Below, one piece after another: positions 20,455 through 32,578 of a DNA stretch of 64,000 bases. The notes beneath the pieces are model-generated. The model had not been told where the DNA came from, did no database searches, and saw only the letters and a list, made by a program, of their open reading frames with translations. The DNA comes from Kluyvera genomosp. 1 (GTDB lineage Bacteria > Pseudomonadota > Gammaproteobacteria > Enterobacterales > Enterobacteriaceae), in NCBI RefSeq assembly GCF_001266615.1, contig NZ_LGHZ01000018.1, forward strand, positions 62,001-126,000, written 5' to 3'. How positions within the stretch are numbered: the stretch's first letter is position 1; the number at the start of each line of letters is the position of its first letter. Position numbers and translations under genes: made by a program.

Positions 20455-20832
20455 TCACGACTTTTGTTGTTCTGCATCAACCACCGGGATTCGCCACATA
20501 AAAATCAACAGCGCGCAGAGAATCACCAGCAGCAGCAAGCGAACCCAAAGCACGTCGACTAACCAAAGCGAGATGCCAAACGTCAGTAAAATCAGTGCAA
20601 TCGCCCGCGGCTTCGCCCCAGGCGGCATCGCTTTATAGCGCTGCCAGTGGCGCAGATAGCCGCCAAACCACGAACGATAAAGCAGCCAGGCGTGGAATCT
20701 CGGCGAAGAGCGCGCAAAACACCAGGCCGCAAGTAGAATAAACGGCGTTGTCGGAAGTAGCGGTAAAACCACGCCTAACGTGCCAAGCGCTACCGCCAGC
20801 CAGCCAATAATGATTAAAATAGTACGCTGCAT
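20455..20832 (-). CDS. ybaN: YbaN, DUF454 inner membrane protein
   Basis: 125 residues, as in E. coli YbaN. It has two hydrophobic blocks (residues 5-45 and 80-118) giving three to four membrane segments, and the DUF454 signature LPLLPTTPFILLAAWCFARSS with the following FHAWLL...WFGGYL loop. Function unknown. It is divergent from priC with 67 bp between the start codons. Confidence 0.93.
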   Translation of the reverse strand: MQRTILIIIGWLAVALGTLGVVLPLLPTTPFILLAAWCFARSSPRFHAWLLYRSWFGGYLRHWQRYKAMPPGAKPRAIALILLTFGISLWLVDVLWVRLLLLVILCALLIFMWRIPVVDAEQQKS

Positions 20833-20899
20833 AATGCGAATCGTTATCAAATGAGTTTGCTAATGTAGCATAGCCGATAAGATTAACACGGAGAACCAG

Positions 20900-21427
20900 G
20901 TGAAAACGGCTCTGCTTTTACAAACGCTGGAACAACAGCTTGTCCGTCTACAGGCGCACGTTGCCCCACAGGCAGCCCACGCCACGCTGAGTGCCCGTTT
21001 TGACCGCCAGCTTTTTCGCACCCGCAGCACGCAAATGCAGGCCTATCTCGATGAAGCGCAGACGAACTTTCAGGAACTCAAACGCGCCGTTGAACAGCAA
21101 CAGCTGCCGCAGGTCGCCTGGCTTGCTGAGCATCTGGCGGCGCAGATTGAAGCGATCAATCGGGAGAGTGAGGCATGGTCACTGAGAGTTTGGGACAGCA
21201 CTTCACCGGGCCTGCGCCGCTGGCAGCGCAAACGGCTGGAAACGCAGGATTTCGAACGCCGCCTGCTGGAGATGAAGCAGCAGCGCCAACAGCAGTATCA
21301 ACAGGCCACCACGCTGGATGAACAACAGCGTCTGGCACGTGAAATAACCGCTTTTGATGGCCGAATTACCCGCTGCCAGCAGGCGCTTTTAGAAATTGAA
21401 CGCGTGCTTGCGCGCATGACGCGCTAA
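20900..21427 (+). CDS. priC: PriC, primosomal replication protein N''
   Basis: 175 residues, equal to E. coli PriC, an all-helical basic protein that reloads DnaB at stalled forks with leading-strand gaps. Similarity is best at FDRQLF, QQQLPQVAWLAEHLAAQ and the C-terminal RCQQALLEIE region; the rest is more variable, as usual for this family. The start codon is GTG at 20900, with GGAG upstream. It is followed 13 bp later by rsmS, forming the conserved priC-rsmS pair. Confidence 0.94.
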   Translation: MKTALLLQTLEQQLVRLQAHVAPQAAHATLSARFDRQLFRTRSTQMQAYLDEAQTNFQELKRAVEQQQLPQVAWLAEHLAAQIEAINRESEAWSLRVWDSTSPGLRRWQRKRLETQDFERRLLEMKQQRQQQYQQATTLDEQQRLAREITAFDGRITRCQQALLEIERVLARMTR

Positions 21428-21440
21428 ATAAGGAGAAAGT

Positions 21441-21599
21441 ATGTCACTGGAAAATGCACCGGATGACGTCAAACTAGCCGTCGATCTCATCGAACTGCTG
21501 GAGAGCAATCATATCGCCCCGGATATTGTGCTAAGCGCGCTGGAGATGGTGCGGCAAGACTATGTAAACAAACTGAAAAAGGCGGAAGACGCCTCGTAA
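21441..21599 (+). CDS. rsmS: RsmS (YbaM), small DUF2496 protein
   Basis: A 52-codon gene. The product starts [17 protein letters not shown], as in E. coli YbaM (53 residues), and ends in a Lys-rich helix. ATG 21441 has AAGGAGA six bases upstream. A homologue in Serratia/Pectobacterium regulates secondary metabolism (hence RsmS); the E. coli role is unsettled. Coupled to priC by a 13-bp gap. Confidence 0.92.
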   Translation: MSLENAPDDVKLAVDLIELLESNHIAPDIVLSALEMVRQDYVNKLKKAEDAS

Positions 21600-21681
21600 A
21601 ACGCGTCATCACCATCTCCCCCACCGTCGTCGCCTGTGACAAATTCCCACTCAGGGAAGGAAACAGCGATGACGGATTATC

Positions 21682-22617
21682 ATGAAGATTTTCTCAGCGA
21701 TGCCACACGACGGCATTTTTAAACATTTTTTGCACCATACGGCGATCGCCCGCGATTTTCTCCAGGCTCATCTACCCGACAGTCTGTTGGCACTGTGTCA
21801 GTTGGAAACACTACAGCTCACCTCGGGTAGCTTCGTTGAAGAAGACCTGCGCACCAGCTACTCCGATATTCTCTATGCCCTGCAAACCCATGATGGGCCA
21901 GGCTATATCTACGTGTTAATTGAGCATCAAAGCTCCACAGATAAATTGATGGCATTTCGCCTGATGCGCTATGCCATTGCCGCTATGCAGCGCCATCTCG
22001 ATGCCGGTCACGACACACTGCCGTTAGTGATACCCATGCTTTTTTATCACGGCAGTAGCAGCCCCTGGCCCTATCGCCTGAACTGGACGGCCCAGTTTGC
22101 CAACCCCGCGCTTGCTGCTCAACTGTATACACACGATTTCCCGCTGATCGATATCACCGTTATTCCCGACGATGAGATCATGACACACCGACGCATGGCG
22201 ATGCTGGAACTGCTGTTTAAGCACATACGCCAGCGCGATCTCGCTACGTTACTTGACCGACTGGGGACGCTACTGATGGAAAATTGGTTAACTACGCCAC
22301 AGTTGGCGGCACTCATTCACTATATGCTGCAAGCGGGCGGCACGCAGAATCCAGAAGAACTGAAAACCCAACTCGCGGAATATTCACCACAGCATAGGGA
22401 GCAGCTAATGACCATTGCAGAATGGCTTGCCGAAAAAGGACGAAAGCAGGGTGTAGTACAAGGATTAGAACAAGGTATGGAGAAAGGCGAAGCCCTTGGA
22501 CGCCGGGAGGAGGCCTTTAAAATAGCGCGTAACATGCTAAATGCGGGGCTATCAGTGACTCTGATAACCCAGCTGACCGGCTTAACCGCTGAAGACCTGG
22601 CGGCCCAGCCGGAGTAA
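21682..22617 (+). CDS. Rpn-family recombination-promoting nuclease (RpnA/YhgA-like)
   Basis: 311 residues, strongly similar to E. coli RpnA (YhgA, about 290 residues): PHDGIFKHFL at the N-terminus, YSDILYAL with the probable catalytic Asp62, and YIYVLIEHQSS with Glu81/Gln83, the PD-(D/E)XK-like nuclease core. The C-terminal region is a variable helical tail (KQGVVQGLEQGMEKGEALGRR), as in this family. Rpn proteins are DNA endonucleases that raise RecA-independent recombination, formerly called YhgA-like transposases. It is absent at this site in K-12. The start is uncertain: the AAGGA site serves an ATG at 21669 in another frame that stops at 21722; ATG 21682 or 21700 fits the family. Confidence 0.88.
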   Translation: MKIFSAMPHDGIFKHFLHHTAIARDFLQAHLPDSLLALCQLETLQLTSGSFVEEDLRTSYSDILYALQTHDGPGYIYVLIEHQSSTDKLMAFRLMRYAIAAMQRHLDAGHDTLPLVIPMLFYHGSSSPWPYRLNWTAQFANPALAAQLYTHDFPLIDITVIPDDEIMTHRRMAMLELLFKHIRQRDLATLLDRLGTLLMENWLTTPQLAALIHYMLQAGGTQNPEELKTQLAEYSPQHREQLMTIAEWLAEKGRKQGVVQGLEQGMEKGEALGRREEAFKIARNMLNAGLSVTLITQLTGLTAEDLAAQPE

Positions 22618-22621
22618 AAAA

Positions 22622-22638
22622 GGCGACATAACGTCGCC
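22622..22638. terminator. Bidirectional terminator between the rpn gene and mscK
   Basis: The stem GGCGAC/GTCGCC with the loop ATAAC is flanked by A-runs on the left and T-runs on the right, so it works for both converging genes. Confidence 0.85.
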
Positions 22639-22644
22639 TTTTTC

Positions 22645-25600
22645 TTAGCAGTCGACGATAGGATCCTGACTGTCGTTTTTATTGTCCCGCTTCACTTCCG
22701 TCACTTCATCACCTTTTTCGTTATGCAGGTGCACTTCCAACTGGTTAAAGGCAATGTTGATATCGTTTTCACGACACAGACGGTCGATGGTGCGGTTCAG
22801 TTCATCGACGGTATAGCTACGATCGCGCAGCTCGCGGACGTACAAACGCAGTTCGTGATCCAGCGTGCTGGCACCGAAGGTGGTGAAGAAGACCGACGGT
22901 TCCGGATCGTGCATCACTTTGGGATGGCTGGTTGCCGCTTGCAGCAAGACTGATTTCACTTTATCCAGATCCGAACCGTAGGCCACACCAAGGCGGATCA
23001 CCACGCGGGTAATGGTATCGCTGAGCGACCAGTTGATCAGACGTTCGGTAACGAAGGCCTTGTTCGGGATAATGACCTCTTTACGGTCAAAATCGGTAAT
23101 AGTGGTCGCACGAATACGAATCTTGCTGACGGTTCCTGAGAAGGTACCGATGGTTACGGTGTCGCCAATACGTACCGGACGTTCAAACAGAATAATCAGA
23201 CCGGAAACGAAGTTACCGAAGATCTCCTGCAAACCAAAACCGAGGCCAACGGACAGCGCGGCGGCCAACCACTGCAGCTTATCCCACGAAACGCCCAGCG
23301 AACCAAAGACGGTCATCGCCCCGACGGCCAGAATGACGTAGTTAAGGATCTGCGTAATGGCGTAGGAAGCCCCCTGACGCATATTCAGCCGCGAGAGCAC
23401 CAACACTTCCAGTAGACCCGGTAAGTTACGAATCAGCGCCCAGGCCACCATCGAAGCGATAATCGCAAACAGCAAACTGCCCATGGTGACGTTTTTCACC
23501 ACGCTGGCGCCGGCCTCGGTGCCGCTGTAATGCCATAGCGTAATACTGTCGAGATAGCTAAACACGGTGATCAAATCTGACCAAATCGCCCAGAACATGA
23601 CGCCAAACAGCGCCACCATCACCAGCATGGTAATACGTAACGTCTGCTGGTTGATTTGTTCCAGCGCGATGGTCGGTTCTTCCTGCGGTTCGGCCCCTTC
23701 GGCGCCCTCTTTCACCATGTTTTGACGGCGGGCCAACGCACGGCGATAGGCGATACGACGCGCGGCTACGCTCAGGCCACGCAGCACAGTCTGGTACAGC
23801 AAGTTCCAGAAAATCACCAGATAGACGGTTTCAATCCAGCGGCCAGAAAGACGCAGCGTGGTATAGAAGTAGCCCGTTGCAGTCAGCACCATCAGTCCCA
23901 CCGGAACCAGCGACAACACGGTCACCGTCAGCAGACGCAAGCTGTGTGACTCTTTATCACGCCAGCTTTCACGGCACATCGGCCACGCCAGAATGGCGAT
24001 GAGCAGCAGGTTCAGCAGAATCACGAACTGCCCCAGCACGTCATCCATCAGGTTCAGCGGCGACAGCTCGGAGACTACCGACCAAAAGTGCAGCGGCAGC
24101 AGCGCAAGACTGATACGAACAATCTGCCGACGCCAGTGGCTAGTCAGTTGCTCCGGCATGTTGAAGTGGCGCACAGCGACGCCGTTTTTCTCCAGCACTT
24201 TCCAGCACAGGCCAAAGACTAACCAGAAAATGGCCAGCTTTTTACAAAATGCCCACAGCAGCCCGCTGATATTCAGCTGCATCGTGAGCAGAATAAGGCC
24301 AATCGCCAGAATCAGCAGCACCACCGGCAGGGCGCGGATAAGGTCGATTAAAATCGCTTTCGGCGTATGCAGCTGGCTGTCATTACGCAGATTGCCAACC
24401 TGATCGCCCAATTTATTCTGATAATCACGTAGCCACTGCAGGCGCCAGCGAATGAGCCCAGCGATAAGCAATAGCGGCAGTCCGGCGAGGAATGCAATAA
24501 AGACCGCAGGCCACGCCTTCTCCCAGTTAACGGTGATCTTCATCGCCTTAAACTGGTCTTTCAGCGCGCCCGGGAAGGATTTAATCCAGTCCCAGTCCAT
24601 CGGTCTGTTGCTGTTCACCCAGAAGATTTGCTGGGTCAGAATGGATTTCAGGCTTTTCGAGACGCTCATCAACTGCTGCTGATTAATCTGAAGGTTGATA
24701 GCCATCATCAGCTGGTTGCCGAGCTGTTTGTTGATAAGGTCGAGCATTTCGCGCCGCGCATCGACAATCTGCAGCAGGGCATCATGGACTTCGCTGTCGA
24801 CTTCGCTACTGTGCCCCTCTTCTACCTTGGCCACAAAGTCATCGCTCTGGAACAGGGCATCACGCTGCTGGTTAATCTCAAACTGTTCCAGACGCAGGTC
24901 AGCAATGCGCGTCGTCATATCTTCCAGCTCATCTGCCGACGGCAGCGTCTGTTGCTGCTGGTAGAGAATACGCGACAGCAGCAGGCTGCCTTTCAGCACC
25001 GCGATCTGTTCTTTGATATTACTTTCCGACTGCAGAGCTCGGTCAAGCCAGGTTTTCACGCGGATATTTTGCTGTACCAGCTGGTTGCCACTTTCAGTAG
25101 CAGCGATCAGCTTCTGGCTCAACTGATGGTTAACTTCCAGCTCCTGTTTAACCAGTGGGTTGCCTTGAATACGCGCGGTTTCTTCCGGTGAAGCGGTCTC
25201 CGCGGCAGTCTTTTCCGACAGCAGCAGACGCTTACTGCTCACGGCTTCCTGCAGCAGCTGTAATTGGTGTTCGAGACGAGAGCTATAGGCGGTGACATAA
25301 TCGCGCTGTTTTTGCAGGGTATCCTGGAGCACCGTGTTGCCCGCGAGGCTTTTACGCTGGAAGTCGATTTCGGCATCAAGCAGCGTTTTTTGCACCTGCA
25401 TCATCGTCTGCTGGGTGGGGCGCAGCGCATCGCCAACGGTAGTACCGTTGAGGCTATTACGCACCTGCAAGAGTTGCTGCGATGCTGAGTTCATGGCGTT
25501 CTGCACGCGCTCGGGCTGCGTTTGCAGAGACACCAGTTGGCTGTTGTAGGTCGCCAGATCGTTTTGCGCATTTTGCAGGTCATCAACGGCCTGCGAAACA

Positions 25601-25998
25601 CGAGCTTCCAATTGGCGGAGCGACAGCGTACTCAGCGTCTTACGCGTTTCATCGTCATTATCCACGTCGCTCAACGCGTTGAGATTATCCGTTGCCTGGC
25701 GCAGTTTTGCGGGCGCCTGATCCACCTGCTTCTGCAGTTGGGTGGTTTCGTCCTTAACGCGGTCAATTTTGTCCAGTAGCTGCAGCGTTTCGCTGAGATC
25801 CTGCACCACTAGCTTATCCTGCGGCGTCAGGTCTTTCTTATTATTGAGGGAATTAAGCTGATCCTGAACGTCAGCGCGGTCAGGAATATCGCTACTGTTT
25901 AGCGCGCGAGCGTGTACCGCGGCTATAGAGAAGAAGAAGCAAACAGCAACGATGAAAAATGCAGAGATCGTGGCCCGTGGGCGGATGTTATGCAGCAT
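22645..25998 (-). CDS. mscK: MscK (KefA), potassium-dependent mechanosensitive channel
   Basis: 1117 residues (E. coli 1120). A signal peptide (1-30, ending VHARA) precedes a long periplasmic coiled-coil region rich in Gln/Leu (about 35-480), then about 11 membrane segments, and a C-terminal MscS-like domain (about 860-1090) with the pore helix region GVSWDKLQWLAAALSVGLGFGLQEIFGNF and the beta domain FERPVRIGDTVTIG. It opens under membrane tension in high K+. The Gly/Ala packing of the pore helix is intact. Confidence 0.97.
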   Translation of the reverse strand: MLHNIRPRATISAFFIVAVCFFFSIAAVHARALNSSDIPDRADVQDQLNSLNNKKDLTPQDKLVVQDLSETLQLLDKIDRVKDETTQLQKQVDQAPAKLRQATDNLNALSDVDNDDETRKTLSTLSLRQLEARVSQAVDDLQNAQNDLATYNSQLVSLQTQPERVQNAMNSASQQLLQVRNSLNGTTVGDALRPTQQTMMQVQKTLLDAEIDFQRKSLAGNTVLQDTLQKQRDYVTAYSSRLEHQLQLLQEAVSSKRLLLSEKTAAETASPEETARIQGNPLVKQELEVNHQLSQKLIAATESGNQLVQQNIRVKTWLDRALQSESNIKEQIAVLKGSLLLSRILYQQQQTLPSADELEDMTTRIADLRLEQFEINQQRDALFQSDDFVAKVEEGHSSEVDSEVHDALLQIVDARREMLDLINKQLGNQLMMAINLQINQQQLMSVSKSLKSILTQQIFWVNSNRPMDWDWIKSFPGALKDQFKAMKITVNWEKAWPAVFIAFLAGLPLLLIAGLIRWRLQWLRDYQNKLGDQVGNLRNDSQLHTPKAILIDLIRALPVVLLILAIGLILLTMQLNISGLLWAFCKKLAIFWLVFGLCWKVLEKNGVAVRHFNMPEQLTSHWRRQIVRISLALLPLHFWSVVSELSPLNLMDDVLGQFVILLNLLLIAILAWPMCRESWRDKESHSLRLLTVTVLSLVPVGLMVLTATGYFYTTLRLSGRWIETVYLVIFWNLLYQTVLRGLSVAARRIAYRRALARRQNMVKEGAEGAEPQEEPTIALEQINQQTLRITMLVMVALFGVMFWAIWSDLITVFSYLDSITLWHYSGTEAGASVVKNVTMGSLLFAIIASMVAWALIRNLPGLLEVLVLSRLNMRQGASYAITQILNYVILAVGAMTVFGSLGVSWDKLQWLAAALSVGLGFGLQEIFGNFVSGLIILFERPVRIGDTVTIGTFSGTVSKIRIRATTITDFDRKEVIIPNKAFVTERLINWSLSDTITRVVIRLGVAYGSDLDKVKSVLLQAATSHPKVMHDPEPSVFFTTFGASTLDHELRLYVRELRDRSYTVDELNRTIDRLCRENDINIAFNQLEVHLHNEKGDEVTEVKRDNKNDSQDPIVDC

Positions 25999-26136
25999 AA
26001 TGTTAACATGAGTAGTGGTTAAAGCCGGTAGCGAGCCGGAGATAAATACCGCCGCAGAATAGCACTTTCGTCCACAGCCGAATAGCCAGAGACGCCAGGA
26101 TTCTTCCTGGTCATTAAGTCGTCGTTAAACGTCCAC

Positions 26137-26769
26137 TTATTCACGTAACGTTGGGCAGAACTGATACATTTCGATCAAAATCGCGACATAGGCTCGCGCT
26201 TCTGCCCGAAGGTCAAACGAGGTGGGAGCAAACAGCCAATTCTCCATCAGCCCGGAGATATAGCTGCGGGTTAAAATGGCGGCCCGGCGTGTTAATAAAT
26301 TGGTGGGTAAGGCATTCGCCACAACACAGTCGTTTAACGCCTGTTCAATTCTATCGTAACTTTCGATGCATAAATTGTGCTGAGCCTGTTGCACAACCGC
26401 CATTTCACCGACAAACTCACACTTGTGAAATATAATCTCCATCATCAAGCGTCGGCGTTCTTCAACCACGGTTGCTTCCAGGATGTAAACAAGGATTTCC
26501 CTTAAAACTGAGAGTGGATCGTCCGGGAATTTTACCCGATACTCAATTTCAAGATCGCTGATGCTGGATTCTGATAACGCCCAGATTTCGCTAAAGAGAT
26601 CCGACTTATCCTTGAAGTGCCAGTAAATCGCACCACGCGTCACCCCGGCCGCTTTTGCAATCTCGGCCAGTGAAGTAGATGATACCCCCTGCTGTGAGAA
26701 CAACCGTAGGGCAACATCCAGGATGTGTTGACGCGTAACTCGCGCTTGTTCTTTGGTTTTTCGTGCCAT
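26137..26769 (-). CDS. acrR: AcrR, TetR-family repressor of acrAB
   Basis: 210 residues (E. coli 215). The TetR-type helix-turn-helix is at residues 10-55 ([17 protein letters not shown]...[16 protein letters not shown]); the C-terminal ligand-binding domain is more variable and ends in [10 protein letters not shown]. It represses acrAB and itself by binding the palindrome between the divergent genes; bile salts, dyes and drugs release it. No truncation or frameshift, so the repressor appears intact. Confidence 0.96.
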   Translation of the reverse strand: MARKTKEQARVTRQHILDVALRLFSQQGVSSTSLAEIAKAAGVTRGAIYWHFKDKSDLFSEIWALSESSISDLEIEYRVKFPDDPLSVLREILVYILEATVVEERRRLMMEIIFHKCEFVGEMAVVQQAQHNLCIESYDRIEQALNDCVVANALPTNLLTRRAAILTRSYISGLMENWLFAPTSFDLRAEARAYVAILIEMYQFCPTLRE

Positions 26770-26797
26770 AGGTCGGTGAATTTACAGAGGTTAGATT

Positions 26798-26821
26798 TAC
26801 ATACATTTATGAATGTATGTA
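26798..26821. promoter_or_regulatory. AcrR operator in the acrR-acrA intergenic region
   Basis: A 24-bp palindrome TACATACATTTATGAATGTATGTA-type sequence, with arms TACATACATT/AATGTATGTA. It is nearly identical to the E. coli AcrR operator overlapping the acrAB promoter. Confidence 0.92.
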
Positions 26822-26911
26822 CCATAGTATGACGATAATACAAACGCAGCAATGGGTTTGTGGACGCTTGTTCCATTGATCAATTTGAAATCGGACACTC
26901 GAGGTTTACAT

Positions 26912-28108
26912 ATGAACAAAAACAGAGGGTTAACGCCTCTGGCGGTCGTTCTGATGCTCTCAGGCAGCTTAGCGCTAACAGGATGTGACGACAAACCAGC
27001 TCAGCAAGGAGCACAACACGCGCCAGAAGTTGGCGTAGTGACGCTCAAATCTGAACCTCTTGTAATCACGACGGAATTACCCGGCCGCACAAACGCATTC
27101 CGCGTAGCGGAAGTTCGTCCGCAGGTCAGCGGTATTATTCTGAAGCGTAACTTTACCGAAGGTGGCGACATCACCGCGGGCGAGTCACTCTACCAGATTG
27201 ATCCAGCCACCTATCAGGCGTCTTATGAAAGCGCAAAAGGTGATTTAGCGAAGGCACAAGCCGCAGCCAACATCGCGAAGCTGACCGTTAACCGCTATTC
27301 AAAACTGCTCGGTACCCAGTACATCAGCCGTCAGGACTACGACACCGCTGTCGCCGACGCACAGCAGGCTAATGCTGCCGTGCTGGCCGCGAAAGCCGCC
27401 GTTGAAACCGCACGCATTAACCTGGCATATACCAAAGTGACTTCGCCTATCAGCGGACGCATTGGTAAATCCAACGTAACCGAAGGTGCGCTGGTGCAAA
27501 ACGGTCAGGCTACGGCGCTGGCAACTGTGCAGCAGTTAGATCCTATCTACGTTGACGTCACCCAATCCAGCAACGACTTTTTACGTCTGAAGCAAGAGCT
27601 GATGGACGGCAAACTGAAGCAGGAAAACGGCAAAGCGAAAGTGGACCTGGTGACCAACGATGGCATCAAGTATCCGCAGAGCGGCACGCTGGAATTCTCT
27701 GACGTTACCGTTGACCAGACTACCGGTTCTATCACGCTGCGCGCCGTCTTCCCGAATCCAGAGCACACGCTGCTGCCGGGAATGTTTGTCCGTGCACGTC
27801 TGGAAGAAGGGACTAACCCGAATGCGCTGCTGGTTCCACAGCAGGGTGTGACCCGTACACCACGCGGCGATGCGACCGCACTGGTGGTGGGTGAAGGCGA
27901 TAAAGTCGAGACTCGCCAGATCGTAGCATCACAGGCCATTGGTGATAAATGGCTGGTGACTGAAGGTTTGAAAGATGGCGATCGCGTGATTATCACCGGT
28001 CTGCAAAAAGTGAAACCAGGTGCGCAGGTTAAAGCCCAGGAAGTCACTTCTGACGCTAAACAGCCTGCCGAAGCAGGTGCAGCTCCGTCAGAACAAACCA
28101 AGTCTTAA
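26912..28108 (+). CDS. acrA: AcrA, periplasmic adaptor lipoprotein of the AcrAB-TolC pump
   Basis: 398 residues (E. coli 397). The lipoprotein signal ends in SLALTGCDD with the lipidated Cys at position 25. A lipoyl/alpha-helical hairpin region (about 65-205), beta barrel and membrane-proximal domains follow in the usual order. It bridges AcrB to TolC. The start at 26912 (MNKNRGLTPL) has GAGGT upstream and matches E. coli; the longer frame extends back into the operator region. It is followed 22 bp later by acrB. Confidence 0.98.
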   Translation: MNKNRGLTPLAVVLMLSGSLALTGCDDKPAQQGAQHAPEVGVVTLKSEPLVITTELPGRTNAFRVAEVRPQVSGIILKRNFTEGGDITAGESLYQIDPATYQASYESAKGDLAKAQAAANIAKLTVNRYSKLLGTQYISRQDYDTAVADAQQANAAVLAAKAAVETARINLAYTKVTSPISGRIGKSNVTEGALVQNGQATALATVQQLDPIYVDVTQSSNDFLRLKQELMDGKLKQENGKAKVDLVTNDGIKYPQSGTLEFSDVTVDQTTGSITLRAVFPNPEHTLLPGMFVRARLEEGTNPNALLVPQQGVTRTPRGDATALVVGEGDKVETRQIVASQAIGDKWLVTEGLKDGDRVIITGLQKVKPGAQVKAQEVTSDAKQPAEAGAAPSEQTKS

Positions 28109-28127
28109 CTTAAACAGGAGCCGTTAA

Positions 28128-31277
<3,150 letters not shown>

Positions 31278-31293
31278 AAGTCTGAAACACAAA

Positions 31294-31318
31294 GGGCCGC
31301 ATTAGCGGCCCTTTTTTT
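31294..31318 (+). terminator. Intrinsic terminator of acrAB
   Basis: The perfect stem GGGCCGC/GCGGCCC with the loop ATTA is followed by seven T, 17 bases after the acrB stop. Confidence 0.95.
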
Positions 31319-31819
31319 ATCCCGCTAGCTTTAAAACTCCGGATATGCACCTGGGTATTTTTTAATCAATCATAAAAAAGTCTGATATTGTTTTTAGGAT
31401 TAATATTGAAATAATCCGGCCTGCTAAAAACAGGCATTGAGATTTATCTTTATTTTATTTTGAATAAATGAGTAAACCCTCCATTTCTTAAAGAAATTAA
31501 GAATATTCCTAACTGCGATTGCAGAACTTTTGTTGAGTACCCGCTGTCTAAGGTATTGGCTAAGTAATCCATCCTGTTGCTTTTTACGTGGAAACAAGGT
31601 GTTAGCCATTAATGTTCACCATTAACCACAGCAAATGAAAAGAAATAACCACGAACCGCTAAATTGTAATTATTCGTAATAGCTCGATGAAATCTGTTCC
31701 AGAGTAGATTATAGTTACAGCAGATCGAGAGCTTGTGTATGCTTTCGGTTAGCCAGTTGTACCCATCCCGCACCAGTATTTGATCTTCGCTGTTTGCACT
31801 ACGATTAGGGGGATGCGTT
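31319..31819. other. A/T-rich region between acrB and tomB, about 500 bp
   Basis: Markedly more A/T-rich than its neighbours, with many A- and T-runs, in a position to carry the tomB-hha promoter. Hha and its partner H-NS act on such DNA, so autoregulation here is plausible. A 61-codon minus-strand ORF (31609 to 31424) has only a weak GGTGA site and no recognisable family; not called as a gene. Confidence 0.5.
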
Positions 31820-32194
31820 ATGGACGAATACTCACCAAAAAGGCATGATATCGCGCAGCTTAAGTTTCTTTGTGAAACGCTGTATCATGACAGTCTCGCC
31901 ACGCTGGAAGAGAGTAACCATGGCTGGGTAAATGACCCTACCTCGGCGGTCAATCTTCAGCTTAATGAACTGATCGAACATATTGCGACGTTCGCACTTA
32001 ATTATAAGATTAAGTACGATGAAGATAATAAACTGATTGCGCAGATTGACGAATATCTGGATGATACTTTCATGCTATTCGGCAACTACGGCATTAATAG
32101 CGATGACCTTCAAAAATGGCGTAAGTCAGGGAACAAACTCTTTCGCTGTTTTGTCAACGTGAGCCGTGCTAACCCTGTTAGCCTTTCTTGTTAA
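31820..32194 (+). CDS. tomB: TomB (YbaJ), antitoxin/modulator of Hha
   Basis: 124 residues, equal to E. coli TomB. The N-terminal stretch MDEYSPKRHDIAQLKFLCETLYHD is almost identical. It neutralises the toxicity of Hha, reportedly by oxygen-dependent oxidation of Hha through TomB, and influences biofilm formation. It is acidic and mostly helical. A GGGGG ribosome binding site lies ten bases upstream. It is followed 25 bp later by hha. Confidence 0.96.
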   Translation: MDEYSPKRHDIAQLKFLCETLYHDSLATLEESNHGWVNDPTSAVNLQLNELIEHIATFALNYKIKYDEDNKLIAQIDEYLDDTFMLFGNYGINSDDLQKWRKSGNKLFRCFVNVSRANPVSLSC

Positions 32195-32219
32195 AACTAT
32201 TACAATCAATGGGTGAATT

Positions 32220-32438
32220 ATGTCTGATAAACCATTAACCAAAACTGATTATTTGATGCGCCTACGACGCTGTCAGTCAATTGATACGTTAGAGCGTGTG
32301 ATTGAAAAAAATAAATATGAACTTTCCGATAATGAGCTGGCGGTATTTTACTCAGCAGCCGATCATCGTCTGGCCGAATTGACCATGAATAAACTGTACG
32401 ACAAAATCCCGTCTACCGTATGGAAGTTCATTCGCTAA
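32220..32438 (+). CDS. hha: Hha, haemolysin expression modulator
   Basis: 72 residues, equal to E. coli Hha. A small helical protein ([22 protein letters not shown]...; conserved Cys18 and the [10 protein letters not shown] segment with the acidic residue that docks on H-NS). It binds the H-NS N-terminal domain and aids silencing of horizontally acquired and virulence genes. It forms the tomB-hha toxin-antitoxin-like operon. Confidence 0.97.
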   Translation: MSDKPLTKTDYLMRLRRCQSIDTLERVIEKNKYELSDNELAVFYSAADHRLAELTMNKLYDKIPSTVWKFIR

Positions 32439-32489
32439 TCTTTCTTCTGCTATAAGTGCAAGGTTTTCCCTTCCCATTTGACCTATAAC

Positions 32490-32505
32490 TGTGATTATTA
32501 TCACA
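32490..32505. promoter_or_regulatory. CRP site upstream of maa
   Basis: TGTGATTATTATCACA: both CRP half-sites TGTGA and TCACA are exact, with the canonical 6-bp spacer. It lies about 60 bp upstream of a plausible maa transcription start, a class I activation position. Confidence 0.72.
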
Positions 32506-32514
32506 ACAACGGAT

Positions 32515-32528
32515 TGGGAACGTTCCCA
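32515..32528. promoter_or_regulatory. LacI-family (TreR-like) operator upstream of maa
   Basis: The perfect 14-bp palindrome TGGGAACGTTCCCA has a central CG, as in LacI-family operators. The GGGAACGTTCCC core resembles, from memory, the TreR (trehalose repressor) site. It lies 9 bp downstream of the CRP site and would overlap the -35 region of a promoter with -10 TATGGT (32546-32551). Confidence 0.6.
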
Positions 32529-32578
32529 GCGCAGCCATAGCCTTTTATGGTAATAGCTTCCTGTAGACGGAGGCATCC

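Noticed and set aside
31424-31609. A 61-codon minus-strand ORF downstream of acrB
   Set aside because: Only a weak GGTGA site, A/T-rich low-complexity Lys/Asn content, and no recognised family. Kept as a remark in the intergenic entry, not called.
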